DNA of 64,000 nucleotides from Planctomycetes bacterium MalM25 (GTDB lineage: Bacteria > Planctomycetota > Planctomycetia > Pirellulales > Lacipirellulaceae): contig CP036424.1 of NCBI GenBank assembly GCA_007745835.1, positions 1,015,001-1,079,000 on the forward strand. The letters are read 5' to 3'. Numbering within the stretch: the first letter of the stretch is position 1; every line of letters begins with the position of its first letter. Under the pieces are notes generated by a model. The model ran no database searches, was not told where the DNA came from, and worked only from the letters and a program-made list of their open reading frames with translations. A program made the translations under genes and the position numbers. Below are positions 33,898-43,732 of this stretch, in pieces.

Positions 33898-35403
33898 TCA
33901 GTACGTCCACTCGGCTCCGACGTGGAAGCCGTGGTAGGTGACTTCGCCGTCGGTCGTGGCGCCCGCGCCGGGCAGGTCGGCGGCGATGTCGTTGATGTCG
34001 CCGTAGGGCTGGACCTGGGCGAGCCCGCCGTCCAGCAGCGCGACATCGCTGATGAACAGCACCTCGTAGCCCGCCTTCAGCGAGAGGCTGGGGGTCACGT
34101 CGGCCACCATCATCAGCTTCGCTTCGGTGAGGAAAGAAGCCTGGTTGCCCGAGAAGCCCGTGGCGGAGCCCATCGGGCTGCCGTCGGCGGCGATCGCCGA
34201 GCCGCTGAAGTCGTACTCGTTGTTGTAGATGCCGACCTTCACCTCCGTGCCCAGACGCAGGCCTTGCAGCACGGTGACCCACACGTCACCGCCGCACTCG
34301 AAGCCGGCGAGTTGGTTGTCGGCGTCGGCGTCGATGTTGATCGTCAACGCCGGGTCCGCGCCGAATGTGTCGGGCGACGTGCCGGTCTGCTGGCTGCCGA
34401 TGGACGTGAACCCGAGCCGCTCGCTCAGGCTCGTGTAGCGGAAGCCGAGCAGGATCGTGCCGCTGATTCGCGGGTTGTAGCCGACCCAGTAGCGGCGGAA
34501 CAACGCCTCGGCGTTGTGCAACTCACTCTCGTAACGGATGCCGTGGTACGAGGCGAAGTCGGTCTCTTGGAAGTTGGTCCCGCCCGGGTTGTCGTTCAGC
34601 GGGTTGTTGCTGCCGGGGGCCGAATCGGAGTCGACCGGGCGTCCCGGGTCGGAGCCCGCGGGGCCGTTGGTCCGGGTTCCGAATCGGCTGAACACCGAGA
34701 AAAGGCGGGCCGTTTCGCTGTCGTCCGGCGCCGCGAACGAGGCGGAGTCCTCATCCCAAAGGCCGCTGTAGGCGACCTCGAAGACCGAGAGGGCGCCGAC
34801 GTCGATCCGTCCGGTGAGGCGGAAACCGTCCAACGCGTCGCTGCTCAGCTGGCTGGTCGAAAGCCGTGTGGCGGAGTCTAGGTCGTTCAGGTTCTCGTTG
34901 GCGAAACCGATGGTGGTGATCGGCAGATTGCCCAGGGCCGACCCGTCCCGCTCGTAGTGCAGGTACTCGGCGGAGAGGTCGAAGTAGTGCGGTCCGCACT
35001 GCTCGGTGTTGCCCAGCCCGGCGAGTAGAGCGGCCAGTCGGCCATGCCCGTGACCGCCAAACAGGCCGCTGCAGAGGCCACCGCCACCACCGCCGCAAGC
35101 GCCGCCGCCGCCGTGGCAACCGTAGCCGTACTCGCCGCCGTAGCAGCCACCGCAGGCGGGGCCACCGCCGTAGCAGCCGGCGTCACCGCAGGCGTAGCTG
35201 GCCGGGGTGACGAAAGGCTCGCCGTAGGCGTTGACGAAGGCGTTGTCCTGCCTGCCGCCGCCGTAATGCGTCGCCGGGGCGACGTCCTGGACCGCCGCGG
35301 GTCCGCCGGCGACGAAGCCGGGCTGCATCAGCGGGCTTTGGCCCGTCACCACGGCCGCCAGGCCGAAGACCGCACTCAGTGCGGCTCCATAAAGAGTCCT
35401 CAT
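33898..35403 (-). CDS. BBP7-family outer-membrane beta-barrel protein
   Basis: 501 residues. A signal peptide (MRTLYGAALSAVFGLAAVVTG) is followed by a Gly/Cys-rich low-complexity segment (~65-120: CYGGGPACGGCYGG, CGGGGGGLCSG) and then a barrel of alternating strands: YFDLSAEYLHYERDG, RLTGRIDVGALSVFEVAYSGLW, YWVGYNPRISGTILLGFRYTSL, GLRLGTEVKVGIYNNEYDF, ending HVGAEWTY with a C-terminal aromatic. This layout matches the BBP7 planctomycete outer-membrane family. The ATG at 35403 opens the signal peptide; a GGGAG run lies very close to it. Confidence 0.85.
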   Translation of the reverse strand: MRTLYGAALSAVFGLAAVVTGQSPLMQPGFVAGGPAAVQDVAPATHYGGGRQDNAFVNAYGEPFVTPASYACGDAGCYGGGPACGGCYGGEYGYGCHGGGGACGGGGGGLCSGLFGGHGHGRLAALLAGLGNTEQCGPHYFDLSAEYLHYERDGSALGNLPITTIGFANENLNDLDSATRLSTSQLSSDALDGFRLTGRIDVGALSVFEVAYSGLWDEDSASFAAPDDSETARLFSVFSRFGTRTNGPAGSDPGRPVDSDSAPGSNNPLNDNPGGTNFQETDFASYHGIRYESELHNAEALFRRYWVGYNPRISGTILLGFRYTSLSERLGFTSIGSQQTGTSPDTFGADPALTINIDADADNQLAGFECGGDVWVTVLQGLRLGTEVKVGIYNNEYDFSGSAIAADGSPMGSATGFSGNQASFLTEAKLMMVADVTPSLSLKAGYEVLFISDVALLDGGLAQVQPYGDINDIAADLPGAGATTDGEVTYHGFHVGAEWTY

Positions 35404-35965
35404 CGCTCCCCCCCGAAAACGGTGTCGCGGGCCATTCCCGGCCACGCTGGCTTATCGGCCTCCACGCCGGGCCGGCCACGGGGGCGGGCTTCGGGGCGAA
35501 GGCTCCTCTTGAGCGGCCGCGTGGGCGGCCACCTAAGTGGTTCGTTCGAGAGTGTCTATCGGAGCCCTTCCACCGGAGGAACCAGTCGATTCAGTACAGA
35601 CCGCAAAGTTTCCCAAACTGTGGCGAAACCCGGGAAAACGAGGTTGAATCGACATTCGGGGGCCCTGGCGGGCCTCCGCCGTAATGGTCACGGCGAGTTT
35701 GACGCTCCCTAGGGGCGTGGTTAGCCTGAAGGTTCGTGTCAAAACAGGTTAAATACGCTGACTTCGCAGACCGGGGTGTGACAGCCAACCGCTGTTCAGG
35801 CCTCGGTTTAGGGCGGACGGCTCACCCCGATCGCTCCGCTGCCAACCGCCCCTTCGGAATAACCGCTACGACCGGCGACGAATCGAAGTAGCACCGTCGT
35901 TGTGTCCAGGCTCCGGGTCCCCCCCGGCGCTGCCCCCCAAGATCTCCCGCCTAGGAACGTTAGAA
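35404..35965. other. Intergenic region between divergent surface-protein genes (562 bp)
   Basis: The longest gene-free stretch of the window. It must hold the promoters of the BBP7-like gene and the giant secreted protein. I see no clear -35/-10 pair, tRNA, or large palindrome; small open frames here look non-coding. Part of it (35690-35780) is AT-richer and is the best place for a promoter. Confidence 0.4.
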
Positions 35966-38900
35966 GTGCGCAAGAACCGCCCCTCCCGCCGGTCTCGCCG
36001 CAACGGATTCACCCGCCTGCTGGGCGGATCGAGCTCGGAGCTCCGCCGCGCCCCGCGTCGCGGCGCGCTCGAACGGCTCGAAGAACGCCAGGTGCTGTCG
36101 GCCAATGTAGGGGGGAATCCCTACTTCGAGGACCAATGGAACCTCAACGCGGATGGTCAGCAGACCGAGTTCGACCCGACCTCGCCGACCCGCTTCCAAA
36201 CCCTCGCCGAGATCGACAACAACGTTGTTGAGGCTTGGGAACAGCTCTTCACCGGCGCCGGGGTGCAGGTCGGCATCATCGCGGGTGGGTTCGACCTGAC
36301 GCACGAGGACCTGGCGGCGGGCTTCGCCGACGCGCTAGCGTACGACGCGATCGGCAGCTTCGCCGGCGGGGTGCTCTCGACGATTGACCTGGACCCGTCG
36401 ATCGAGCCGGACTTCTTCGACGACGGGCCCGACTCCCTGGGCACCGCGGCCGCGGGCATCATCGGCGCCCGCAACAACGACTTGGGCATCGTCGGCATCG
36501 CGTACGAAGCGGACCTCGTGCCGATCCGCGCCGTAAGCAACGACTTCCGCAACACATTCGCCGACGAGAACATGATCGCCTCGGCGATCCGCTGGCGGAT
36601 GGGCACGGTCCAGGACATCAACGGGGACGGCATCGTCGACGGGGTCGATAACGACGGCGACGGCATCATCGATGGCTACGCTTCGGACGAGGTGATCGAC
36701 GTCTACTTCGTCGCGAACGAGGTGAACAACAACTTCGGGGACTCCCCCGGCACGGTCTTCGCCAACGACGCCAACTTCCTGCCGGACGAGGTCCGCCAGG
36801 CGATCGAGGACGGCTACAACTTCGGCCGCTCCCGCTGGGACGACACGGACGGCGACGGCGTCTTCGACCTCGACGAGGTGACCTCGTTGGGCGCGATCTA
36901 TGTCGTGCCCGCGGGCAACGACAACGGGGCGGTGCTCGCCGTCAACGACCCGACGGGCATCTACGCCTCGTCGCAGTTCAACGAGTTGGCGAACAGCCGG
37001 TACACGATCGCCGTGGGCGCCGTGGATTACGACGGCCGCTACGAAAACAACGCCACGGGCACGGTCACCTCCTACGCCGAGATCGGCCCGAACGTGCTGA
37101 TCGTCGCCCCCTCGGGGACCGACCAGGTCGACCTCTCGGCGGACAACGACCTGAACTCGGGCATCCTCACGACCGACGTCAGCGGCGACCTGGGGTTGAA
37201 TCAGAGCCCGGTCTTCAACAACGAGATCGACGACGACTACTTCCCGGACACGGATTACACGTCCACCTTCGGCGGCACCGAGGCGGCCGCGGCGCAGGTG
37301 ACCGGGGTGGTCGCGCAGATGCTGCAGGCGAACCCGAACCTGACCAACCGCGACGTCGAGATGATCCTCTTGATGTCCGCCCAGCAGACCGACCAGTTCA
37401 GCGAGAGTTGGGTCACCAACCCGCACCTGTTCTTCGCCGACCTGTACGCACCGCCCGCCTACGCCGCGTACACGGTCAGCAACGGTGGCGACACCATCCA
37501 GAACGCGATCCTCCCCAACACGTCGATCTACAACCAGCTGTCCTACGACGCGGACGTTATCCGGGCTTACTTCCTGAACAACCCGGACCTGACCTTCCCG
37601 GACCTCCCGCTGCTCGACGCCACCGGTCAAACGGTGGACGGCGTTCCGTTCGAGGTTCTCGCGTCGAACCTGCCCCTGGGGATCGATGCCGCCCAGAACA
37701 ACCCCGATCCGCTCTTCATCTTCCCGGCAGGTCTGGGCGACGCCGACATCCAGATCGGCTTTGACGACCTCGTCGCCCCGAACTCCGCCAACGGCGATGG
37801 GCTCCGGTTCGAGAACGGCGCGGGCTTCACCGTGAGCTCGGGCTACGGTCGCTACCTCGAGGAGATCGGGTACGCCCACGGCCTGCTCGACGCCGGCTTG
37901 GCGGTCGAGTTGGCCTCCAGGTGGGGCACCGAGGACCTGCACAAGGACCAATCGGTCTCGATCTCCACGCCGATCATCGACACGGGGGTTCTTGCGATCC
38001 AAGGCGCAGCACGCGTCAGCCTCGGCAACAACTTGCCCGATTTCATTGTCCCCGGCGGGTTCGGCACAACGCCGATCAACGGCGGCTTCTACACCGAGTT
38101 CTTGCAGACGCTCGAGACCGAGGAGATCGAGTTCGATAGCGGACTCGTCGGCGAGGTCATCACGGACGCTCCGTTCTTCGACCCAGATGAGACCTTCGTC
38201 CGCAACCGGGGAGCGACCTGGATTCCGATCCAAGTCGATCAGAGCGTCGAGACCGATTTCTTGTCGCTCGAGTGGCTTGAGCTACGGGCGGACTTCGTCG
38301 GGGTCGATGTCGACAACATGGCGGTCACGCTCGTGTCGCCCGACGGCACGCACACCGAGATGAACCCGTACCGCGGCTCCACGTTCATTGGTGGCAACTC
38401 GATCTTCCAGACCTCGCAGGTCTCCCAGAGTTGGGGAGTGCCCGGTTTCAGCGAGGTGATCGGTCCCGAGGTCGATATCGACGGGTCCGAACTCTTCGAT
38501 ACGGCTCTCATTGATCTGCCCGACCCGCTGCTGGGCATAGGCGACGACACCTGGGTGTGGACGACCAACCGGCACTACGGGGAGCTGTTCAGTGTCGAGG
38601 CGTCCCACAACGCCACGAGCGTGATCGCGGACGAAACGCAGGTTGAGGACGACGTTTGGTACCTGGTCTTTGAGAACTGGGGCGCCGCCGCGGGCGGCCT
38701 CGACGGGTATCAGGTGACGTTGCACGGGACCGAGGTCAGCGGGCAACGGATCCAGGGCAAGATCGGCGTCGACGACAACGCCCAGGGCGTCGATTTCTAT
38801 AACCTGCCCCAAGCGCCGGGCGGGGTTGGCGCCGAGAACCCGACCCCGGAGCAACTGGGTGACGGCATCTTCAACTTCGACCGTCTCGTCGAGTACGGGC

Positions 38901-41900
38901 AGGTCACCATCGACTTCGCTCCGAACATCGATCCGATCACCGGCTTCAACCTGTTGGACGGCAACGAGGAAGTGATCACCGTCGTGCTCGACGACGCGGG
39001 CGACTCGGTCCACTTCGCCGACCTGAACGATTCGTTCCGTGATCGCTCGTATCGAACCTTCGATCCGGACAACCAGATCGAGTACACCTACCCGATCGTC
39101 GATCTCGACGCCTACTCCGAGGGCAACTCGTTCGACCTCGCGTCGAACCTCGCCGAGTTCGACCTGCAGTACGTGGGCGCCCTCGTCGAGCCCGCCATCC
39201 GCACCAACGACGGAACGATCGACATCGCCGGAGGCCTGGACGGCACGATCGGCCGGGTGCGGAACTTCGACTACAGCCAGGAGAGCTTCGCGGCGGGGGT
39301 CTCGGTCCTCGCGACGCAGTACGAGGTCTCGTACGACCAGTTCGGCAACCCGACCACGCGCACCGCGACCGGCAAGGTGCAACGGTTCGTCACGGGCGCC
39401 GACGGCAACTATTACTTCGATGTCGAATCGGTCCCCGCCCCGCCCGACCCGATCGTGGACCCGGCGGCTTACGCGAACTGGCTGTTGGATTTCGGATCGA
39501 CCTTCGAGTACGACATCTCGCTCGACGGGGAGGCCGAGCGGACCTGGGACCGTTCCTACACGCTCGACACCCAGGAAGACCCGACCTCCCAGGTCTCGTA
39601 CCAGGGAGCGGGCGTCTACACGGTCCAGCTCTTCGATAACACCGAGGTCCTGAACGGCGTCACGACCAGCGTCCGGGACGTCAACTTCTTGCTCGCGGTC
39701 GATCTCGACGAGATCCGCCTGAACGTCACGGGGGATGTGATCCGCGACCTCGACGGCGACGGCGTGCTCGACCCGACCGACGGCATCTACGCCGGCATCC
39801 GCGTTTACGTGGACGCCGACGGCAACGACCAGTTCGACGCCGGCGAGAAGGAAGCGATCACCGACGCGAGCGGGGCTTACTCCTTGGAGATCGACCCGGG
39901 CGCCGAGAGCAGCGTCTCGATCCGGCTCGACCCGACGACCTACCCCGAGCCCCTCCGGGCGATCACCCCGATCGACGGGCTGGGCGACGCCGAGTTGGTC
40001 CTCTCAAACTTCGAGACGGGCGACAACTTCGCCGGGCAGGACTTCTTCCTGAAGCCGACCGCCAGCTTTATCACGGGCGCCGTCTGGCAGGACGTCAACG
40101 AGGACGGCGTGTTCGACGCCGACGAGCTCGCGGTCGACGGCACGACCCTCGGCATCGATGGCGTGAACCCGGCCCTGTTCGTCTACTACGACGCCAACAA
40201 CGACGGGGCCTTCGACGCCGGCGACACCAAGGCCGACATCGACGCCTCGGGCAACTACAACCTCGAGTTCACCGACCCGGGCAACTACGTGCTCCGGCTC
40301 GACCGGACCAACGCGGGCGTCATTCAGACGTACCCGTTCGACGAGGGCGCCCAGTTCGTCGATCTGGCCAGCGAAGAGACTCGCGGGGGGGTGAACTTCG
40401 GCATCGAGACCTTGGTGGTCGTCGATCCGCGGGTTTACGATTACGGCGACCTGCCGGATAGCTACGGCACGACGCTCGCTGCGGACGGGGCGCGTCACCG
40501 GGTGACCGGCAACGTCTACCTGGGCGCCAGCGCTCCGGACCTGGAGCTCGACGGACAGCCGACCGCCAACGCGGACGGCGACGACGCCAACGGCTTCGAC
40601 GACGAGGACGGCGTCCGGTTCGTCAGCCCCGTCATCGAGGCGGACTCCACGGTCGAGTTCGACATCGTCGCGCACGGCGGCGGCGCCCTGCTCAACGCCT
40701 GGATCGACTTCAACAACAACGGGGTCTTCGAGGAGGACGAGCAGGTCTTCGACGACGTCGCCGACCTCGGCACGGGCGTCGAGACCCGCATCTCGGCTCC
40801 GACCCCCTCCAGCCTCGCCGACGTGGACCGTTACGCGGCCCGTTTCCGCTGGGGCCCCTTCGGCCTCGAGCCGACCGGCGAAGCGAACGACGGCGAGGTC
40901 GAGGACCTGTGGCTCTCGCCCGAAGCGATCGTCGTCAGCGGCGAGATCCGTCGCGACGCGGATTACGACGAGACCCTGGAGGAGACCGACACCCAGCGCG
41001 CCGGCATCCGGGTCTTCCTGGACCTCAACGACAACGACGCCTACGACGCGGACGAGCCGAGCAGCGTCACCAACTCCGAGGGCCAGTACTCGATCGAGAT
41101 CACTCCGACCGGCGAATCGACGCCCTTCGAAGTCCGCGTCGACACTTCGACGCTCGACGCCGGCGAAGGCTTCAACGCACCGGCGGACGGGGTCTTCTCG
41201 GATTCGGGAACGCCCGGCCAGGCGTTCGACGCCGACTTCCTCTTGTCCCCGCAGCCGGCGACCGCGCAAGCGATCACCGGGACCGTGTTCGGTGACCTCG
41301 ACAACAACGGGGAATACGACACGCCGGGCGAGTCCGGCTTCGAGGGGCTCACGGTCGAACTGTTGAAGAACCTCGACGCCGACCCCGAGTTGGAGGTGGT
41401 CCAGAGCACCACCACCAACGCGAGCGGGGTCTACGGCTTCGGCGTCGAGGACACGGGCCTCTACGAGGTCCGACTCGTGCTGCCCGCAGGCGGCACCCTC
41501 GTGAAGTCGACGCCCGGCGGCGACACCGTCGAGGTGGCCGTCGCGGCGGACGCGGTGGTCACCGCACCGCGGATCGGGGTCTTCGACGTCCGCACGACCT
41601 ACACCCGCGACTACGGCGACCTAGGGATCTCGGGCGGCGACAACTACCCGACGACCGCCGTTCAGGAAGGCCCGAGTCACTTGGTTGTCGAAGGGGTCTA
41701 CCTCGGGTCGAGCGTCGACGCCGATAGCGGTCAGCTCACGTCGACCAACGGCACGGCGGACGACACGGACTTCACCGACGACGAAGACGGCGTCGCGTTG
41801 CTGAGCCAGGAGATCCTCGCCGGCGAGACGGTTTCGTTTGAGGTCACGGCCACCGGCGACGCGTCGTCGCGGCTCAACATGTGGGTCGACTTCGACGACA

Positions 41901-42691
41901 ACGGCGTCTTCGACGCCGACGAGCAGATCGCGACCGACGTGGCGCTCACGTCGGGCGTGCCTCAGCAGATCGACTACGTCGCGAACGCCGACACCGACGC
42001 GGCCGCCACGCTGCTCGCCGTGCGGGCCCGTTGGGGCACGCCGGGCGTCGGCGCGGACGACGTTGGCCTCACCGACGAACAGAAGGACGCGATCGTTGGC
42101 GAGGTCGAGGACCAGTTCGTCCGCACCAGCCAGCCGAGCGTCCTGGTCTCGCCGATCCCGGGCGACTTCGACGGCTCGGGCGTTGTGGACTCCGCGGACG
42201 AGCAGGTCTGGCGCATGTCCTACGGCGCCGTGGGAGCGGGGCTGGCGGCCGACGCCAACGACAACGGCCGCATCGACGCCGGCGACTACTCCATCTGGCG
42301 TGACGCCTACGCGGACGCCCAAGCGGCCGCTTCCGCGATCGCCACGGCGACGGCTCCGGCAGCCGCCCCCGTGGCGGACGAGCCCGCCGAGGTCCCGCCG
42401 GTCGTCACCATGCCGATCGAGGACGTCCTCGAGCCCGTTAGCTACGACGCCAACGCCTTCGCCCCGATGGCCCTCCTGAGCGCGTTCCAGACGGCCGCGG
42501 TCGATGAGTCGCTGTCGGTCGAAGAGGAGACCGCCGGAGCCGCCGACGACGCGATCGCCGCCGCTCTGCTCGAGTGGTCGTTCGAGGGCGTCGCGGAGCA
42601 AGACGACGAAGAGGTCGAGACCGGCGCCGCCGCGGACGACGAGTCCGAGGAGACGGCCGACACCGCCCTCGACGAAGCGTTCGCTCTCTGA
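35966..42691 (+). CDS. Giant secreted protein with catalytically inactive kexin/subtilisin-like domain, P domain, SdrD-type repeats, two GEVED domains and dockerin
   Basis: 2241 residues from GTG 35966. Basic leader ending ALERLEERQVLSA, a planctomycete export leader. Residues ~50-480 follow the S8 kexin fold (QWNLNADGQQ, GIIAGGFDLTHEDL, LGTAAAGIIGA, GNDNGAV, FGGTEAAAAQVTGVVAQML), but the triad is lost: Asp is A106, His is L158, Ser is E439. A P (proprotein convertase) domain at ~750-925 ends FENWGAAAGGLDGYQVTLHG. Then come SdrD/Cna-like calcium-rich repeats (~1253-1490 and ~1652-1865) interleaved with two GEVED domains (ending GEVEDLWL and GEVEDQFV), a dockerin-like pair of EF loops (~2066-2113; DFDGSGVVDSADEQVW, DANDNGRIDAGDYSIW) and an acidic tail. 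It is probably a cell-surface binding or adhesion protein rather than a protease. A terminator follows. The start is the least certain part. Confidence 0.85.
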   Translation: MRKNRPSRRSRRNGFTRLLGGSSSELRRAPRRGALERLEERQVLSANVGGNPYFEDQWNLNADGQQTEFDPTSPTRFQTLAEIDNNVVEAWEQLFTGAGVQVGIIAGGFDLTHEDLAAGFADALAYDAIGSFAGGVLSTIDLDPSIEPDFFDDGPDSLGTAAAGIIGARNNDLGIVGIAYEADLVPIRAVSNDFRNTFADENMIASAIRWRMGTVQDINGDGIVDGVDNDGDGIIDGYASDEVIDVYFVANEVNNNFGDSPGTVFANDANFLPDEVRQAIEDGYNFGRSRWDDTDGDGVFDLDEVTSLGAIYVVPAGNDNGAVLAVNDPTGIYASSQFNELANSRYTIAVGAVDYDGRYENNATGTVTSYAEIGPNVLIVAPSGTDQVDLSADNDLNSGILTTDVSGDLGLNQSPVFNNEIDDDYFPDTDYTSTFGGTEAAAAQVTGVVAQMLQANPNLTNRDVEMILLMSAQQTDQFSESWVTNPHLFFADLYAPPAYAAYTVSNGGDTIQNAILPNTSIYNQLSYDADVIRAYFLNNPDLTFPDLPLLDATGQTVDGVPFEVLASNLPLGIDAAQNNPDPLFIFPAGLGDADIQIGFDDLVAPNSANGDGLRFENGAGFTVSSGYGRYLEEIGYAHGLLDAGLAVELASRWGTEDLHKDQSVSISTPIIDTGVLAIQGAARVSLGNNLPDFIVPGGFGTTPINGGFYTEFLQTLETEEIEFDSGLVGEVITDAPFFDPDETFVRNRGATWIPIQVDQSVETDFLSLEWLELRADFVGVDVDNMAVTLVSPDGTHTEMNPYRGSTFIGGNSIFQTSQVSQSWGVPGFSEVIGPEVDIDGSELFDTALIDLPDPLLGIGDDTWVWTTNRHYGELFSVEASHNATSVIADETQVEDDVWYLVFENWGAAAGGLDGYQVTLHGTEVSGQRIQGKIGVDDNAQGVDFYNLPQAPGGVGAENPTPEQLGDGIFNFDRLVEYGQVTIDFAPNIDPITGFNLLDGNEEVITVVLDDAGDSVHFADLNDSFRDRSYRTFDPDNQIEYTYPIVDLDAYSEGNSFDLASNLAEFDLQYVGALVEPAIRTNDGTIDIAGGLDGTIGRVRNFDYSQESFAAGVSVLATQYEVSYDQFGNPTTRTATGKVQRFVTGADGNYYFDVESVPAPPDPIVDPAAYANWLLDFGSTFEYDISLDGEAERTWDRSYTLDTQEDPTSQVSYQGAGVYTVQLFDNTEVLNGVTTSVRDVNFLLAVDLDEIRLNVTGDVIRDLDGDGVLDPTDGIYAGIRVYVDADGNDQFDAGEKEAITDASGAYSLEIDPGAESSVSIRLDPTTYPEPLRAITPIDGLGDAELVLSNFETGDNFAGQDFFLKPTASFITGAVWQDVNEDGVFDADELAVDGTTLGIDGVNPALFVYYDANNDGAFDAGDTKADIDASGNYNLEFTDPGNYVLRLDRTNAGVIQTYPFDEGAQFVDLASEETRGGVNFGIETLVVVDPRVYDYGDLPDSYGTTLAADGARHRVTGNVYLGASAPDLELDGQPTANADGDDANGFDDEDGVRFVSPVIEADSTVEFDIVAHGGGALLNAWIDFNNNGVFEEDEQVFDDVADLGTGVETRISAPTPSSLADVDRYAARFRWGPFGLEPTGEANDGEVEDLWLSPEAIVVSGEIRRDADYDETLEETDTQRAGIRVFLDLNDNDAYDADEPSSVTNSEGQYSIEITPTGESTPFEVRVDTSTLDAGEGFNAPADGVFSDSGTPGQAFDADFLLSPQPATAQAITGTVFGDLDNNGEYDTPGESGFEGLTVELLKNLDADPELEVVQSTTTNASGVYGFGVEDTGLYEVRLVLPAGGTLVKSTPGGDTVEVAVAADAVVTAPRIGVFDVRTTYTRDYGDLGISGGDNYPTTAVQEGPSHLVVEGVYLGSSVDADSGQLTSTNGTADDTDFTDDEDGVALLSQEILAGETVSFEVTATGDASSRLNMWVDFDDNGVFDADEQIATDVALTSGVPQQIDYVANADTDAAATLLAVRARWGTPGVGADDVGLTDEQKDAIVGEVEDQFVRTSQPSVLVSPIPGDFDGSGVVDSADEQVWRMSYGAVGAGLAADANDNGRIDAGDYSIWRDAYADAQAAASAIATATAPAAAPVADEPAEVPPVVTMPIEDVLEPVSYDANAFAPMALLSAFQTAAVDESLSVEEETAGAADDAIAAALLEWSFEGVAEQDDEEVETGAAADDESEETADTALDEAFAL

Positions 42692-42717
42692 GCCGCTTCG
42701 GATCGTTGATCGAACCA

Positions 42718-42755
42718 CGAGACCCGGTCGCCCCGCGACCGGGTCTCGTTCTTTG
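42718..42755 (+). terminator. Rho-independent terminator of the giant secreted protein gene
   Basis: Perfect 13-bp stem CGAGACCCGGTCG / CGACCGGGTCTCG with loop CCCCG, followed by TTCTTTG. Confidence 0.9.
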
Positions 42756-42894
42756 CGCCGTCACAAACGGTGAAATCGGCAGAGTCGCCAGCCGGGACAG
42801 TTCCGCCATGTCGTTCGGTGCTGGCGCCGATGAAAGACCGAGAGGCCGCGCGTCAGCGTCGCGTCCCTCGGAGCGATCTACGGAGGCGATCGAC

Positions 42895-43170
42895 ATGGAA
42901 CTCAATCGGAATCAATTCCTGTTCTTGGCCGTGTTCCTGGTCTTGCTGGGCGTGCAATTCCGCCTGGTGAGTTCCTACGTGCTCACGCCCGAAACCACCC
43001 GGTTCCTCGCCGAGCGGGCGCAGGCCGCGGGCGACCCGAGCGCGGCGGTGCTGCCCCCCACGCTTCCGCCAAAGGTGGTCTCCCCGCCGGAGTGGCTCGG
43101 TTGGTGCCTGATCTCGGTCGGGGCCGTGCTGTTCTTCCACAGCATGACGATGCCCAAGCCCGGCGGTTAG
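42895..43170 (+). CDS. Small two-helix membrane protein
   Basis: 91 residues. Helix 1 is FLFLAVFLVLLGVQFRLVSSYV, helix 2 EWLGWCLISVGAVLFFHSM, joined by a Pro-rich loop (LPPTLPPKVVSPP). The ATG at 42895 has GGAGG eight bases upstream, which sets this start over longer frames. No family recognised. It precedes the STAS operon but is separated from it by a hairpin and a promoter candidate. Confidence 0.72.
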   Translation: MELNRNQFLFLAVFLVLLGVQFRLVSSYVLTPETTRFLAERAQAAGDPSAAVLPPTLPPKVVSPPEWLGWCLISVGAVLFFHSMTMPKPGG

Positions 43171-43179
43171 CCGCCGGGC
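43158..43179 (+). terminator. GC hairpin overlapping the stop of the small membrane protein gene
   Basis: Perfect 9-bp stem GCCCGGCGG / CCGCCGGGC with loop TTAG that includes the stop codon. No T-run follows, so termination would have to be Rho-dependent or leaky. Confidence 0.35.
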
Positions 43180-43185
43180 GGCAGC

Positions 43186-43213
43186 TTGACACCCGACCGG
43201 GGAGCGTTAGCAT
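43186..43213 (+). promoter_or_regulatory. Putative sigma70 promoter of the STAS/ATPase/MgtE operon
   Basis: TTGACA (43186-43191), 16-base spacer, TAGCAT (43208-43213). It would leave a leader of ~110 bases before 43328. Confidence 0.5.
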
Positions 43214-43327
43214 CGAAATCTCCGGGCGCAGGAGCTGCGCCGCCACCGACGCCATGACCCGGCGTCACCCCCCCACGCACCCCGGTCCGACCGCTCGCGG
43301 CCCGCCGGGGCAGAAGAGAACCCCGCC

Positions 43328-43681
43328 ATGAGCACGCCACAACGGATCTCCCTCGCCGAATCGGGCGCCGTCACGGTCGTGACGTTCAACGACTCGAAGA
43401 TCATCGACGAGCAAGCGATCCAGGAACTGGGCCAAGAGCTGATCAACCTGGTGGAGCAGGACGAGCGCGGCAAGATCGTGCTCAACTTCTCCGCGGTTGA
43501 GTTCTTGTCCAGTGCGGCGCTCGGCAAACTGATCAGCTTCGAGAAGAAGGCGCGGACAAAGAAGGCCCAACTGGTCCTCACCAACATCCGCCCGGAGATC
43601 TACGAGGTCTTCGCGATCACGAAGCTGACGAAGCTGTTCACCATCAAGGACGACGAGGCGGACGCGTTGGCCGTCCTCTGA
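43328..43681 (+). CDS. STAS-domain anti-sigma-factor antagonist (RsbV/SpoIIAA type)
   Basis: 117 residues, single STAS domain: AVTVVTFNDSKIIDEQAIQEL, KIVLNFSAVEFLSSAALGKLISFEKKA, AQLVLTNIRPEIYEVFAITKLTKLF. S61 or S62 in EFLSSAALG sits where SpoIIAA-type proteins are phosphorylated by their partner kinase. The next gene encodes such an ATP-binding kinase-type protein, 51 bp downstream. Together they would form a partner-switching module; no sigma factor gene is adjacent, so the downstream target is unknown. Confidence 0.92.
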   Translation: MSTPQRISLAESGAVTVVTFNDSKIIDEQAIQELGQELINLVEQDERGKIVLNFSAVEFLSSAALGKLISFEKKARTKKAQLVLTNIRPEIYEVFAITKLTKLFTIKDDEADALAVL

Positions 43682-43732
43682 GCCTCGCCCGACCCGACGG
43701 CCCGGTCACCAACTACAAACCACGGCGGCGAC

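Noticed and set aside
36335-38233. 632-residue minus-strand open frame inside the giant secreted protein gene
   Set aside because: Low-complexity Val/Asp/Arg sequence typical of the complement of acidic-repeat coding DNA; no start context.
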